Below the pieces are notes generated by a model. That model saw only the letters and a list, made by a program, of their open reading frames with translations. It had not been told where the DNA came from and made no database searches. 64,000 nucleotides of DNA from Aeromonas salmonicida subsp. salmonicida (lineage in GTDB: Bacteria; Pseudomonadota; Gammaproteobacteria; Enterobacterales; Aeromonadaceae), in NCBI RefSeq assembly GCF_001643305.1, contig NZ_LSGW01000083.1, forward strand, positions 1 through 64,000. Reading direction: 5' to 3'. Shown piece after piece: positions 17,710 through 28,026 of the stretch. The translations under genes and the position numbers were made by a program. Positions within the stretch are counted from its first letter, which is position 1. Each line of letters begins with the position of its first letter.

Positions 17710-20261
17710 ATGATCGGGGCTGAACCCGTCATTGAGAAGCGTCGCTGGTTATCGCCAGTCTGGTTGTTGCCCTTCATTGCCCTCTTGCTGGCGGTCGGGT
17801 TTATCTACCAGCAGTTTGCGAGCAGTGGACAACTTATTCGCATCAATTTTGCCCAGGGCAACGGCATTCTGCCGGGCAAGACCCAGCTGCGCTATCAGGG
17901 GGTAGCCATAGGGGTGGTGCAGGATCTGGAGCTGGCTGAAGATGGCCACAAGATAGCGGTACTGGCCAAGATAGACAGCCGAGCCCGTTCGCTTATCCGC
18001 AAAGGCTCCGACTTCTGGTTGGTGAGCCCCAAGGCATCGCTGACCGAAATTTCCGGCCTCGATACTCTGGTCTCCGGCAACTACATCAACCTGCAGCCCG
18101 GCCGGAACAACAATCCGCTGGAAGAGGAGTTTGATGCACTGGACGGCCCTCCCCCGGGTTATCAGGCTCAAGGGCGCATGTTGCACCTGACTGCTGACTC
18201 GCTGGGGTCGGTCGGGATTGGCGCCAGGCTTTATTTCCGTGGTATCGAGGTGGGCAGCGTCATCAATACCCGCTTGGGCCAGGACAACCAGAACGTGATC
18301 CTGGATCTGGTGATCGAGCCGCGCTTCGAACACCTCGTCAAGGCTGACACCCGTTTCTGGAACATCAGCGGCATCAAGGGGTCCTTCAGTCTGGCCGGCG
18401 TCAGTGTGGAGGCGGGCAGCCTCACTTCCATCCTCAGCGGCGGCATAGCATTTGACTCTCCCAAGGCCTCGCCAGAGCCGCAAAAGGGGCAGACCTTCAC
18501 CCTCTACAAGGGGCTGGCCGAGGCCGCTCGTGGTGAGCGTATCGACATAGCCGCGGGGGATCTGCCCATCAAGGAGGGAATGCCCATCCTCTATGAGGGG
18601 ATCGAGATTGGCCGTATTGATCCCATTCGCCTGACTAACAAGGGCCGGATCGTGACGGCTTTGATCAACCCGGAACAAGCATTTCGGATCACCGGCGAAA
18701 GCCGACTGGTCTGGGAGACAGTTTCCCTCGGCGCCAGTGGTCTCAAGCACGCTGTCGCCTGCTGGCAGGGCCTGCCATTCGCCTCGACTATGTGGCGGGG
18801 GAAAGGGTCAAAGCCATCACCTTGAGCGGCCAGGATCAGGTCAGCGGCACCCGACTCACACTGTTGGCCGATGATCTGGCGGGCCTCAATGAAGGGGCTC
18901 CGCTCTGGTACAAGGGGTTGCAGATTGGTCAGATAAACCAGCTGAGCCTGGATGCAAACGGCAATGCCAGCGTCGCTCTGGTGGTCAATACGGAATATCA
19001 GCACTTGCTGAAACGGGCCCGTTTCTATCGGGCGTCACCACTGCAGATCGATGCCGATCTTAGCGGTATCAAGGTGGAAACCAGCCCGGCAAGCGCCTGG
19101 ATTGGCGGCGGTATCAAGCTAGTGCAGGCCGTCACCGGTGAGCGCATCAACCGCCTCTACCCGAGCCAGGAGCTGGCATTGCTCGGAACCCGTGATGCCA
19201 AGCCTCAGCGCTGGTTGCTCAAGGCAGAACAGGCAGATGGTATCGGCATCGGCTCACCCGTGCTCTATCTGGGGCTTGAGGCAGGCAAGGTCAAGCAACT
19301 GCGCGCGGCCAAAGAAGGGGTGGAGATCGAACTGGAGATTGACGGCGTTTATGCCCCCCTGCTCTCCCGGCAGCCGCAGTTCTGGAAAAAACCGGCCCTG
19401 GATACCCGGGTGCGCGTCGATGGCGTACACGTCAAGGTGGGCAATCTTGCTACCCTGCTGCGCGGTGTCATCGAGTTTGACAGGCTTGGAACCGGCCGTA
19501 GCAGCCATCAACTGTTTGATAGCAAAGAGCAGGCACGGGCGAAAGTGCGCGCCCTCTCCCTGGTGGCCGACAACAATCCGGGTCTGGGGGTCGGCAGCCC
19601 GCTCCGCTATCGCGGTGTCGACATCGGCAAGATTGAGCAAATCGAGCTGGAGCCATCGCTGGGTCAGGTGATCTTCAAGGCCGAGCTGGATGGTCAGTAT
19701 GCGGAGCGCTTTATGCAATCCGGTGCCTGCTTTACCCTGGTACAAGCCAAGCTGGGATTGGGCGGCATAGCTCACCTCGATACCCTGATCAAGGGAGCCT
19801 TCGTGGAGGCTCAGCCAGGCCAGGGGGCGGGCAAGGACCGTTTTCCCTTGAGTCAGACGGGCCCGGTTGGGCTAGCCTTGACCCTCAAGAGCCCGTCGGT
19901 CAGCGGCTTGAGTGTTGGCAGCCCCTTGCTGTTTCGCAAACTGGTGGTGGGCAGCGTCACAGGCGTGGCGTTGGCCCGCGATGGCAGCGAAGTGTTGATC
20001 GATGTGAGCGTGGATCAGGAATATGCCCACCTGGTGCGGGCCAACACCCGCTTTTGGAACGTCTCCGGCGTCAAGGCCGACATAGGTTTGACCGGGGGCA
20101 CCATCGAAGTGGAAACCGTGCAGAGCCTGCTGGCGGGCGGCATTGCCTTCAACACCCCAGAGCGGGAGATGGGGCCGACCGTCAAGGCGGGCCATCGTTA
20201 CCCCTTGCATGGCAAGGCAGAGAAAGAGTGGCTGGAGTGGAGCCCTCGCATTCTGCCCTGA
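17710..20261 (+). pseudogene. letB: LetB/PqiB-like multi-MCE-domain protein, frameshifted
   Basis: A signal-anchor segment (SPVWLLPFIALLLAVGFIYQQ) starts a protein of repeated MCE domains (VGIGARLYFRGIEVGSV; EGAPLWYKGLQIGQI; LGVGSPLRYRGVDIGKI; LSVGSPLLFRKLVVGSV). LetB (YebT, about 877 aa, seven MCE domains) forms a hollow tube for lipids across the periplasm. The first frame is open to 18825, but homology moves to the -1 frame near 18748, just after GASGLKH, where the text continues RLLAGPAIRLDYVAGERVK to the stop at 20261. One base seems missing; with it the protein would be 850 aa. The second part could start only at an internal GTG, so no working full-length tube is expected if the shift is real. 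Confidence 0.85.
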
Positions 20262-20282
20262 TCGTCTCTTTCCTATCACACC

Positions 20283-20309
20283 AGCCCGGCCATGACGCCG
20301 GGCTTTTTT
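20283..20309 (+). terminator. Rho-independent terminator after letB
   Basis: Stem GCCCGGC/GCCGGGC with a 6-nt loop followed by TTTTTT. Confidence 0.85.
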
Positions 20310-20392
20310 ATGTTGCCGGTCGGCACTGTTAAGAAAATTCCTAGCCTTGTGATAGGATATCGCCCCTTATTTTGGGTCAACGAGACGGCGCC

Positions 20393-21823
20393 GTGCACGA
20401 CAATACCTATCTTCCCGATCACTTCTTGCACCATATTGCGGCCATCATGCCGGCTCATCTCTCCATGGATGAATTCGTAGCCAGTTGTCGGCGGCCGCTG
20501 CGGCGCAGCATCCGGGTCAACACGCTGAAGATATCTGTCTCCGACTTTGTGATGCAGATGCAGCCACTTGGCTGGCAATTCGATGCCGTTCCCTGGTGCG
20601 AGACCGGTTTCTGGTTGACCCGGGCCGATGAGTCCGTGCCCCTTGGCAATACGGCAGAGCACCTGAGCGGCCTCTTCTATATTCAGGAAGCGAGCTCCAT
20701 GTTGCCGGTGACGGCGCTATTTGCCAGCGATCAGGTCAAGCGAGATGGCATGCTGCTGGATGCGGCAGCCGCCCCTGGTTCCAAGACCACCCAGATAGCA
20801 GCGCTGATGAACAATCAGGGCATGCTGGTTGCCAATGAATATTCCAGCAGCCGGCTCAAGGTGCTGAGTGCCAACATCCAGCGCTGCGGCGTCACCAATG
20901 TGGGCATGACTCACTTCGATGCCAAGGTGTTTGGCCAGTGGTTGCCGGAGACCTTCGATGCCATCTTGCTCGATGCCCCCTGCTCCGGCGAAGGGACAGT
21001 GCGCAAAGATGAAGATGCCTTGCGCAACTGGAGTATCGAGAGCATCGACGAGATTGCTGCTGTGCAGCAAGGGTTGTTGGAGAGCGCGTTTCACGCCCTC
21101 AAACCCGGCGGTGTGCTGGTCTACTCCACTTGCACCTTGAGCCAGCAAGAGAATCAGGCAGTCTGTCAGTCTCTGCTGGAGAAGTTCGGCGATGCCCTGA
21201 CCCTTGACTCGTTGGCCGACCTGTTCCCCAATGCGGAGCAGGCCTGTACTCCCGAAGGATATCTGCACGTTTGGCCCCAGATCTTCGACAGTGAAGGCTT
21301 TTTCGTCGCCAGATTGCGCAAGCATCACTCAGTGCCCAACACCATGTTCAAGCCGGGCAAACTCGGCAAGTTCCCCTTCTCGCCACTGCCGGCCAAAGAG
21401 GCTGAGCCCATGCTGCGCGAGATTGAAGCCAATTTTGGTGTGGTACCCCCAGGTCAGCTGTTTGGTCGCAATGACGAGATCTGGCTCTTCCCTCACCTGT
21501 TTGGGCAGGTGCAGGGCAAGCTGCGTTTCGATCGCATCGGCATCAAGCTGGCGGAGACCTTCAAGAAGGGCTATCGCCTAACCCATGAGTGGGCGCTGGC
21601 CTATGGCGATAAGGCGACACAAGGGGTTGTCGAACTCGACAGTGCCAATGCGCGAGAATTCATGATGGGGCGGGACGTCTGGCCCGAGCAGGAGGCTGGC
21701 ACTGGCGAGATGATCGTTCGTTATCAGGGGCACACCCTGGGCATGGGGAAGTGGGTAGGGAGCCGGGTCAAGAATGCCCTGCCCCGTGAGCTGGTGCGCG
21801 ACAACAATCTGTTCGGTGCATAA
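20393..21823 (+). CDS. rsmF: 16S rRNA m5C1407 methyltransferase RsmF
   Basis: A 476-aa protein, starting at GTG 20393 by comparison with E. coli RsmF (YebU). It has the SAM-binding block LLDAAAAPGSKTTQ and the two cysteines of m5C methyltransferases: LDAPCSGEGT (release Cys) and YSTCTLS (catalytic Cys). The C-terminal part (from about 300) carries the RsmF-specific and PUA-like domains. It methylates C1407 in the 30S decoding region. It ends the letAB-rsmF block. Confidence 0.93.
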   Translation: MHDNTYLPDHFLHHIAAIMPAHLSMDEFVASCRRPLRRSIRVNTLKISVSDFVMQMQPLGWQFDAVPWCETGFWLTRADESVPLGNTAEHLSGLFYIQEASSMLPVTALFASDQVKRDGMLLDAAAAPGSKTTQIAALMNNQGMLVANEYSSSRLKVLSANIQRCGVTNVGMTHFDAKVFGQWLPETFDAILLDAPCSGEGTVRKDEDALRNWSIESIDEIAAVQQGLLESAFHALKPGGVLVYSTCTLSQQENQAVCQSLLEKFGDALTLDSLADLFPNAEQACTPEGYLHVWPQIFDSEGFFVARLRKHHSVPNTMFKPGKLGKFPFSPLPAKEAEPMLREIEANFGVVPPGQLFGRNDEIWLFPHLFGQVQGKLRFDRIGIKLAETFKKGYRLTHEWALAYGDKATQGVVELDSANAREFMMGRDVWPEQEAGTGEMIVRYQGHTLGMGKWVGSRVKNALPRELVRDNNLFGA

Positions 21824-21965
21824 ACTCCGCGCCTGATCGAGTCTGGAAAACCCACACTTCGGTTGAACTTTTATTCGGATCTTGAAAAGCCTTGAGCCTT
21901 GTCTAAGCTTAAGGCTATCCGAACACCAGTTAGCGCACGGCTCTGCAAGGAGCCAATTCCCCTAT

Positions 21966-21999
21966 GCCAGGTACAAGGAATTCGTGCCTGGCTTTTTTT
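21966..21999 (+). terminator. Strong terminator downstream of rsmF (possible small-RNA end)
   Basis: Stem GCCAGGTAC/GTGCCTGGC around a 9-nt loop, then CTTTTTTTA. It is 140 bp beyond the rsmF stop with no gene between. A weak promoter-like pair (TTGAAA at about 21881, TAAGCT 16 nt later) precedes it. Confidence 0.75.
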
Positions 22000-22026
22000 A
22001 TGTCCGGACGTTCTGTTTTCTGCCTT

Positions 22027-22299
22027 TCACTCAAGCACATCCGCCATCTCTTTCTCAACCTGGGGCTGGGATGACAACTCATGCTGATAGAGCAGATCGA
22101 TCGCCTGCTCGATGAGCGAAGCCTGACTGTCTTCAAGGTGCATCCCCAATTCCTGTAACCGCTCTGCGTGGCGATTGCTTATCCAGCACTGCAACCGGCT
22201 ATGGGTTTCCTGCTTGCGTTTCACATGCTGGCGCTGTCGTTCGGCATTGTTGTGTGGGGCTGCCGCTTGGGGCTCATTCACATTTATTTCCTGGCTCAT
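22027..22299 (-). CDS. Small protein of unknown function, possible ribbon-helix-helix type
   Basis: A 90-aa, charged protein with start ATG 22299 behind AAGG. The N terminus is Gln/Asn/Ala-rich (MSQEINVNEPQAAAPHNN), followed by a basic stretch (RQRQHVKRKQETHSRL) and a helical end (HAERLQELGMHLEDSQASLIEQAIDLLYQHEL) that resembles the two helices of RHH repressors or small replication-control proteins. It lies in the AT-rich islet beside a broken recombinase. Function unknown. Confidence 0.6.
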   Translation of the reverse strand: MSQEINVNEPQAAAPHNNAERQRQHVKRKQETHSRLQCWISNRHAERLQELGMHLEDSQASLIEQAIDLLYQHELSSQPQVEKEMADVLE

Positions 22300-22468
22300 A
22301 TGACCTTGCAATGTTCTGTTTTAATGTTTGTTATCTCTAACCTGTGGTGCATTGTTGCCTGAACAAGAAGGCTTTCCCCTCCCATCAGGCACTTTGGCAA
22401 AGCGCGATAAATATATCATCAGATCAACAAGATATAATTTAACATAAAAAATGCAGTGACGCGGAGTG

Positions 22469-23492
22469 TCACAACAAGCCATCTAGAGCGTGATCGGAGA
22501 ACTTGTGGGCATCGTCGAAATACTCCTGCAGGGTACGCATGTCCTTGTGGCGAGTCACCTCAATGATCTTGTTCATGGGCTTGCCGGCGGTGACGGCCGA
22601 GGTGATGAATCCCCGTCGCAGGCTGTGGCCACTGACATAAAGATCGTCGATGGCCGGTGCGCCGCTTGATCATCAGGTTTATCCCCTGAGGGCCGAGAGG
22701 TTCCGACATAAGCTGACCCCAGCGGTTCATGCGACGAAACAGCGCGCCCTCACCGATCCGGCTTTTTTTAAGCCAGGTGTGCAGCGCCGATACGGGGCAA
22801 TACTGCTTGCCAGGAATGAGCGCTATCTCGGTTTCATGGAGCTGATGTTTGCTCGGCTTGAGGCGAAGCCGGATCCCCTGCCCCACAAAATCGAGGTCGC
22901 TTACCTCGATTCTGGCCGCCTCCGAGCGGCGCAAGGCACCACTGAACATCAACAGCAGCAGGGTGTGATCCCGTAAACCGGCCAGGTTGGAGGTGTCGAT
23001 TTCATCGAGTACCCTGCCCAGCGGTTGCAGGGTCAGAGCCCCGGTCTTGCGCTTGCGGTTATCACCAAGACGCACTATGCCACGCATCATCTCCTTGATT
23101 TCAGCATGCTCGGTCGGCATGGGATGAATGCCTTTCTGCTTGAAGGCGTAGCGGATCCCGGCCAGTCGCCTGACCAGGGTCGCAGGTTTACGTGGTTCAC
23201 CGTTGCGCAGCTCCCCTTTCCCTTCCTCTTTATCCAGCCACACCCAGTCCGCCAATATGCCATCGGCCTGATCCGCCAGAAAATTCATGATGTCGTGATG
23301 AGTGGTTTGCAGCGGGTCAAGCCCGTGGAGCTGGCACCAGAATACGAAAATACGGGTATCAGCCTGATAGGCATTGAGGGTGGAAACCGCTTTGGCACTG
23401 CGCAAGAAGCGTCTCGCCCGACTATTGAGCTGAGGATCGAACACAGTCTGCAATGACTGATAAACAGGGGGTGAGACGGTTGGGTAAGCCAC
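22469..23492 (-). pseudogene. Cre-like tyrosine recombinase, frameshifted in the catalytic domain
   Basis: From ATG 23492 the frame gives an N-terminal core-binding domain (STLNAYQADTRIFVFWCQLHGL) and the first catalytic Arg in SGALRRSEAARI (about residue 188). Near 22658-22668 the frame breaks after LMIKRR; the rest continues in another frame as APAIDDLYVSGHSLRRGF (HxxR), VTRHKDMRTLQEY (His and nucleophile Tyr) and ends at 22469. The reconstructed length, about 341 aa, equals that of P1 Cre (343), and the layout is Cre-like. The sequenced product lacks HxxR and Tyr and cannot recombine. A perfect palindrome lies 60 bp upstream. Confidence 0.85.
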
Positions 23493-23551
23493 GTAAGTCT
23501 ATGATTCAATGTGGGGTTTGGGAGGATCTTACAGGATCCTTCATATACATC

Positions 23552-23581
23552 AAGTATCGATAATGAATATTATCGATACTT
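23552..23581. other. Perfect palindrome upstream of the Cre-like gene (possible core site or operator)
   Basis: Arms AAGTATCGATAAT and ATTATCGATACTT are perfect complements around GAAT, equal to 12-bp arms around the 6-bp core TGAATA. It shares CGATAA-N6-TTATCG with the palindrome at 2284-2313. The rest of 23493-23750 shows nothing else I can name. Confidence 0.5.
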
Positions 23582-23754
23582 ATAGAACCGCTTATTAAAC
23601 CCCCTGAACCTCGATGTTCATCTGCAGCAACATCATCTGTAATGAACCAGTTTATCAACGATGTCATCGCGCTGACATTCAATGAGCTGTGAGAGATAAT
23701 AAGTGGCATGGGCAGTCATAACGAGGGGAAGTGTGCGGATGATTTTAAATAAAG

Positions 23755-23775
23755 AGGCCCCTTTATCCGGGGCCT
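23755..23775 (-). terminator. Terminator of the tatD operon
   Basis: Stem AGGCCCC/GGGGCCT; on the minus strand it is followed by CTTTATTTAAAA. It ends the long minus-strand fab-tatD run. Confidence 0.75.
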
Positions 23776-23781
23776 AGTCGT

Positions 23782-24561
23782 TTATTTTTTTGCCAACTTG
23801 AACAGTTCAAAGAAGTTTCGGCTGGTCACCTCTGCCAACTCGGTCAGTGGCATCTGACGAAGGTCGGCAATAAACTGGGCAACATCTCGCACAAAGGCAG
23901 GTTCATTCTCTCTCCCCCTATGAGGCACAGGGGCTAGATAGGGAGAGTCTGTTTCAACCAGCAAGCGTTCAAGCGGCAACGCCTTGACCACGGCTTGCAG
24001 TGCGGATGCATTCTTGAAGGTCGCTATGCCGGAAATGGAAATATAAAAACCCATCTCCATCGCGGCCTGGGCCATCTCCAGGGATTCGGTGAAACAGTGC
24101 AACACACCGCCCACCTGGTCCGCCCCCTCTTCACGCATGATCTGCAGGGTATCTTGCTGGGCATCACGGGTGTGAATGATCAGCGGCTTGTTCAAGGCAC
24201 GAGCGACCCGGATATGTTCGCGGAAGGAGGCTTGCTGCACCTCCTTGTTTTCCGGCGAATAGAAGTAGTCGAGCCCGGTTTCCCCGATGGCCACCACTCT
24301 TTCATCGTTGGCCTGCGCCAGCAACAGCTCGGCATCGACACCGGGTTCCTGATTGAGCGGATGCACACCACAGGAAGCAAACACCTGGGGATAAGGGGCG
24401 ATCGCCGCCAACATGGTCGGGAACTGTGACTGAGTCACGCTCACACAAAGAAAGTATCCCACGTCCTGCTGCGCAGCCTTGGCCAACACGTCGGCCATGT
24501 CGGTCTGCTTGCTGCCATAGCTGAGGCGATCGAGGTGGCAATGGGAATCAACGAGTAACAT
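23782..24561 (-). CDS. TatD-family metal-dependent DNase/hydrolase (YcfH)
   Basis: A 259-aa protein with all metal ligands of the TatD family: DSHCHLD (HxH), GETGLDY (Glu), IIHTRDA (His), LHCFTES (His) and ETDSPYLAP (Asp). These enzymes are 3'-5' exonucleases or hydrolases in the cytoplasm. The place directly after holB is that of ycfH in E. coli. It begins 25 bp from holB. Confidence 0.9.
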   Translation of the reverse strand: MLLVDSHCHLDRLSYGSKQTDMADVLAKAAQQDVGYFLCVSVTQSQFPTMLAAIAPYPQVFASCGVHPLNQEPGVDAELLLAQANDERVVAIGETGLDYFYSPENKEVQQASFREHIRVARALNKPLIIHTRDAQQDTLQIMREEGADQVGGVLHCFTESLEMAQAAMEMGFYISISGIATFKNASALQAVVKALPLERLLVETDSPYLAPVPHRGRENEPAFVRDVAQFIADLRQMPLTELAEVTSRNFFELFKLAKK

Positions 24562-24586
24562 AAAGAACCTTTGCGTCTTGTCAGAT

Positions 24587-25534
24587 TTATAACCAGCGGC
24601 TGAGCCAGTTCATCAGATGAATGGTGGAATTGGAGAGCTGGCCAGGTTGGCAGGCGGCCTTGAGCGCCACGAGCTGCTGCTCCGCCTCCAGCAACTTTTC
24701 GCTGGAGTTGCCCTCGGCCAACTGCTGGCTGAGGGCCGCCAGATCCGGCATCGCCAGCTGATGATGACCACAGCCGGCCTGAGTCTTGAGTGCATCGCAC
24801 AAAAACAGCTGCAACCAGTGCAGCCTGACCTGAGTTTCATCCGCCAGCTGGCTGCAGACATGGGTGGCCCGAGTCGGGGTCAGTGACAGGGAGACGAAAC
24901 TCTCCAGCAACTCCCGGCGTTTGCCATCCTGCTGCTCTTCGATGTAACGCAGCACCCGCAGTGGAGCCCCCTGGCAGATCCGCACCTGAGCCAATGTGGC
25001 CTGGTGACCCTGCTCGGCCAGCCAGCGCACTGTCTCCCCTTCCGTCGGCAACTGGCAGACGTGCTTGTGACAGCGGCTCAGGATAGTGGGCAACAGACGG
25101 GAAACCTGGGAGGCAATCAGCAGCAAGAGACTGTCGCCGGCCGGCTCTTCCAATGTTTTCAGCAAGGCGTTGGCGGCGGATTCCGTCATGCGCTCCGCAT
25201 CCGGGATGATCACCACTTTGCCTCGGCCGAGCTGGGCCGAGTTCTGCAGACGAGCACAGATCTCGCGAATGGCCTCGACCCCTATGGTCTTGCTGTCGAC
25301 TGTAACGGTACCAAGATCCGGGTGATGTCCTTTGTCAAACAGCTGGCACGAGTGGCACTGGCCACAGGGTTCTCCCCGATCCGGTTGCTGGCAGAGGTGC
25401 AAACGCGCCAATCGTTCTGCAAGCTGCTCCTTGCCAAGACCGGGATCCCCGAGCAACAACCAGGCGTGGCCCAGCCGACCGGCCTCGGCCGTCTGACTCA
25501 GGGCATGCCAATCCGGGATCAGCCAGGGATGCAT
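24587..25534 (-). CDS. holB: DNA polymerase III delta-prime subunit
   Basis: A 315-aa clamp-loader subunit. It has the modified P-loop [14 protein letters not shown] near residue 33, the zinc module CGQCHSC with flanking Cys, and the conserved block [25 protein letters not shown]. It has no intact Walker A, as usual for delta-prime. It overlaps the tmk gene by 16 bp, the common tmk-holB arrangement. Confidence 0.92.
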   Translation of the reverse strand: MHPWLIPDWHALSQTAEAGRLGHAWLLLGDPGLGKEQLAERLARLHLCQQPDRGEPCGQCHSCQLFDKGHHPDLGTVTVDSKTIGVEAIREICARLQNSAQLGRGKVVIIPDAERMTESAANALLKTLEEPAGDSLLLLIASQVSRLLPTILSRCHKHVCQLPTEGETVRWLAEQGHQATLAQVRICQGAPLRVLRYIEEQQDGKRRELLESFVSLSLTPTRATHVCSQLADETQVRLHWLQLFLCDALKTQAGCGHHQLAMPDLAALSQQLAEGNSSEKLLEAEQQLVALKAACQPGQLSNSTIHLMNWLSRWL

Positions 25535-26160
25535 ACGTGCTCGTTCGACAAGTAGTGGTCCAGTGCGGCCTCGATGGCCGTTTTGACCTGATCCGGAGTT
25601 TGTCCGGCATCGATCACCCGGATGGAATCATCCTTGGCGGCCAGTTCGAGATAACGGCTGCGAGTGCGCTCGAAGAAGCTGAGCTGCTCCAGTTCGATCC
25701 TGTCCAGCTCGCCACGATGACGGGCTCGCTGCAAACCAAGGGCAGGATCGATATCGAGATAGAGGGTGAAATCCGGTTTGAAGTCACCGAGCACTGCCTG
25801 CTTGATGGCGCCGATGAGCCCAGCATCGATGCCACGCCCGCCGCCCTGATAGGCCTGGGAGGAGAGATCGTGGCGATCCCCCACCACCCAGCGACCCTCA
25901 GCCAGAGCCGGCTTGATCCGGGTCTCGACCAGCTGCACCCGGGAGGCATACATCAGCAACAGCTCGGCTTCGATGGTAAGGCGCTCGTCGTGCACCTCCT
26001 TGACGATGGCGCGCATCCGCTCGGCCAGCGGGGTTCCCCCAGGCTCACGGGTGCATTCGATCTGGTCGATGCCGTGGCGTTGCAGATAATCGGTAACATA
26101 ACGTACCGCGGAGCTCTTCCCTGCCCCTTCCAGTCCTTCAATCACGATAAATTTAGACAT
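25519..26160 (-). CDS. tmk: Thymidylate kinase
   Basis: A 213-aa protein with P-loop [12 protein letters not shown], the [11 protein letters not shown] motif and the [16 protein letters not shown] region around the dTMP site. It phosphorylates dTMP to dTDP. The start codon overlaps the mltG stop by one base, so it is coupled to mltG and holB. Confidence 0.95.
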   Translation of the reverse strand: MSKFIVIEGLEGAGKSSAVRYVTDYLQRHGIDQIECTREPGGTPLAERMRAIVKEVHDERLTIEAELLLMYASRVQLVETRIKPALAEGRWVVGDRHDLSSQAYQGGGRGIDAGLIGAIKQAVLGDFKPDFTLYLDIDPALGLQRARHRGELDRIELEQLSFFERTRSRYLELAAKDDSIRVIDAGQTPDQVKTAIEAALDHYLSNEHVCIPG

Positions 26161-27161
26161 TAGGGTTTCTTCAATATGTATTCGCGAACCGCCCGATTGT
26201 GTTCATCGAGGGTCTTGGAGAAATAGTGGGCACCGCCCCCTTTGGCGACGAAATAGAGATAGTCGGTCGACTTGGGGTTGAGGGCCGCTTCGATGGAAGC
26301 CTTGCCGGGCATGGCGATGGGCGTAGGCGGCAGTCCATCGATCACATAGGTGTTGTACGGATTCACGTCCGTCAGATCGCTGCGGCGGATATTGCCATCG
26401 TAACGATCCTTGACCCCGTAGATGACGGTAGGATCTGTCTGCAGCTTCATGCCTAGACGCAAGCGGTTGACGAACACGGAGGCGATCTGCGCCCGCTCAT
26501 CTGGCTGGCCCGTCTCTTTTTCGATGATGGAAGCCATGATCAGCGCTTCATAAGGGGTCTTGTAGGGCAGATTGGCCTGGCGCTTGTCCCAGCTCTGTTG
26601 CAGGAAGGCTTTCATGTCCTGATAAGCGCGACGCAGTATGGAGATGTCGCTGGCATGGGTGGTGTAGGCGTAGGTCTCCGGCAGGAACCAGCCCTCCAGC
26701 TTGCCATTGTCGATGCCAAGCTCGTGAGCCAGATCGGCTTCAGATTGCTCCACGGTCAGCCGCTCCAGATAGGGCGCGCCGGAGAGCTGCTTCAGCCAGT
26801 CCTCAAAACGGGACCCCTCGACGAAGGTGAGGCTGAAGTGAAACTCCTTGCCCGATGCAAACAGAGAAAGGGTCTCTTTAAGTGGCGCCCCTTCCTTGAT
26901 CTCGTAGGTACCGGATTTGATGGCAACCAGTTCGGGGTGACCGCGTAGCCAAAGCCGCACGGCCCAGGGACTGGTTTCCCCCTCCCCCAGCTCGGCGATC
27001 AGGCGCGCCGCATGGGCCCCTTTCTCGACGGTAAAGAGGCGGGTCGGCCCCTTGTTGGTGAGCGTCTCCACCTGCTGCCACTTGTGATATACATAGCCCA
27101 CGGCCACGGCAACTGTCAGCGCCGCGCCCGCGAGCAGGGTGTAAAGCCGATTAAACTTCAA
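26160..27161 (-). CDS. mltG: Endolytic murein transglycosylase MltG
   Basis: A 333-aa YceG-like protein. One membrane anchor lies at residues 8-25 ([17 protein letters not shown]), then a LysM-like domain and the catalytic domain with the active-site Glu in [10 protein letters not shown] (about 218) and [10 protein letters not shown]. It cuts nascent glycan strands in the periplasm. It overlaps pabC by 11 bp. Confidence 0.94.
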   Translation of the reverse strand: MKFNRLYTLLAGAALTVAVAVGYVYHKWQQVETLTNKGPTRLFTVEKGAHAARLIAELGEGETSPWAVRLWLRGHPELVAIKSGTYEIKEGAPLKETLSLFASGKEFHFSLTFVEGSRFEDWLKQLSGAPYLERLTVEQSEADLAHELGIDNGKLEGWFLPETYAYTTHASDISILRRAYQDMKAFLQQSWDKRQANLPYKTPYEALIMASIIEKETGQPDERAQIASVFVNRLRLGMKLQTDPTVIYGVKDRYDGNIRRSDLTDVNPYNTYVIDGLPPTPIAMPGKASIEAALNPKSTDYLYFVAKGGGAHYFSKTLDEHNRAVREYILKKP

Positions 27162-27957
27162 TGACCAAACGCTCCTGTAAACGGCGGATCAATACCGGGC
27201 TCGGATACTGAGTATCCCCAATGCCGGTCACCGGCACTATGCCCATCAGGGTATTGGTCAGCCATACCTCTTCGGCCTGCCACAGTGACTCCAGCGGAGC
27301 CTCCACGACACGCAGTTCAATACTCATCTGTTTTAGCATCGCCATCACATGGCGCCGCATGATGCCATCAATACCGCAGTGGGAAAGATCCGGTGTAAAC
27401 ACCGTCTTGCCACGGCGCCAAAACAGATTGGCACTGACACCTTCTACCAGAAATCCCCGACTGTTCAAGACTATACCTTCGACTCCCGAACGCGTCGCAA
27501 GTTCGCTTTTCAGCAAAACCTGTTCCAGCCGGTTCAGGGTCTTGAGTCCCGCCAGCATGGGGGCGTCGCCGAGCCGTTGCTGGCAAACCAGCAGGGGAAT
27601 GCCGTTTTGCTGCCAACCCTGATAATGGCTCGGGTAATCGGCAAGGGAGACGATACGGGTTGGCGCCTCGCAGGCACTGCCGTCATAACCGCGCCCGCCA
27701 GTTCCCCGGGTCAGCATCACCTTGGCGACAGCCTGCGTCTGGCCGGCAGCCAATTGCGCCACCTCGCGGGTCAAGGTTGACCAGTCCATCTCGGTAAATC
27801 CGAGTCTGGCGCTGGCCTGCTGCAGCCGTGCCAGATGGGCAGGCCACCAGACAACCTGCCCGTTTCTGACCAGCATGGTGGTGAAATGACCATCCCCATA
27901 GGCCAGCCCACGATCCCTGGCGGACACAGCATCTGTCTGCATTCCATTGATAAGCAA
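27151..27957 (-). CDS. pabC: Aminodeoxychorismate lyase
   Basis: A 268-aa fold-type IV PLP enzyme. TTG 27957 is chosen: it lies 6 nt after GGAGGG and gives the family start MLING. The PLP lysine is in LAGLKTLNRLEQVLLK; VEGIVLNSRGFLVEGVSANLFW and the TNTLMGIVPV block are conserved. It makes p-aminobenzoate for folate. It follows fabF behind a terminator-like hairpin, as in other gammaproteobacteria. Confidence 0.92.
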   Translation of the reverse strand: MLINGMQTDAVSARDRGLAYGDGHFTTMLVRNGQVVWWPAHLARLQQASARLGFTEMDWSTLTREVAQLAAGQTQAVAKVMLTRGTGGRGYDGSACEAPTRIVSLADYPSHYQGWQQNGIPLLVCQQRLGDAPMLAGLKTLNRLEQVLLKSELATRSGVEGIVLNSRGFLVEGVSANLFWRRGKTVFTPDLSHCGIDGIMRRHVMAMLKQMSIELRVVEAPLESLWQAEEVWLTNTLMGIVPVTGIGDTQYPSPVLIRRLQERLVIEV

Positions 27958-27972
27958 AAGGATCCCTCCGAT

Positions 27973-28004
27973 AAAAAAGGCCCGATACCGGCAGTATCGG
28001 GCCC
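27973..28004 (-). terminator. Terminator between fabF and pabC
   Basis: GGGCCCGATACTGCCGGTATCGGGCC-type hairpin on the minus strand (12-bp stem) followed by TTTTTT; transcription of pabC onward must read through or start anew. Confidence 0.8.
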
Positions 28005-28026
28005 GAGTCATCCGCCCTGGGGCGAA

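Noticed and set aside
23552-23581. Rho-independent terminator
   Set aside because: The stem is AT-rich, perfect and lacks a T-tract; it lies in the promoter region of the recombinase gene.
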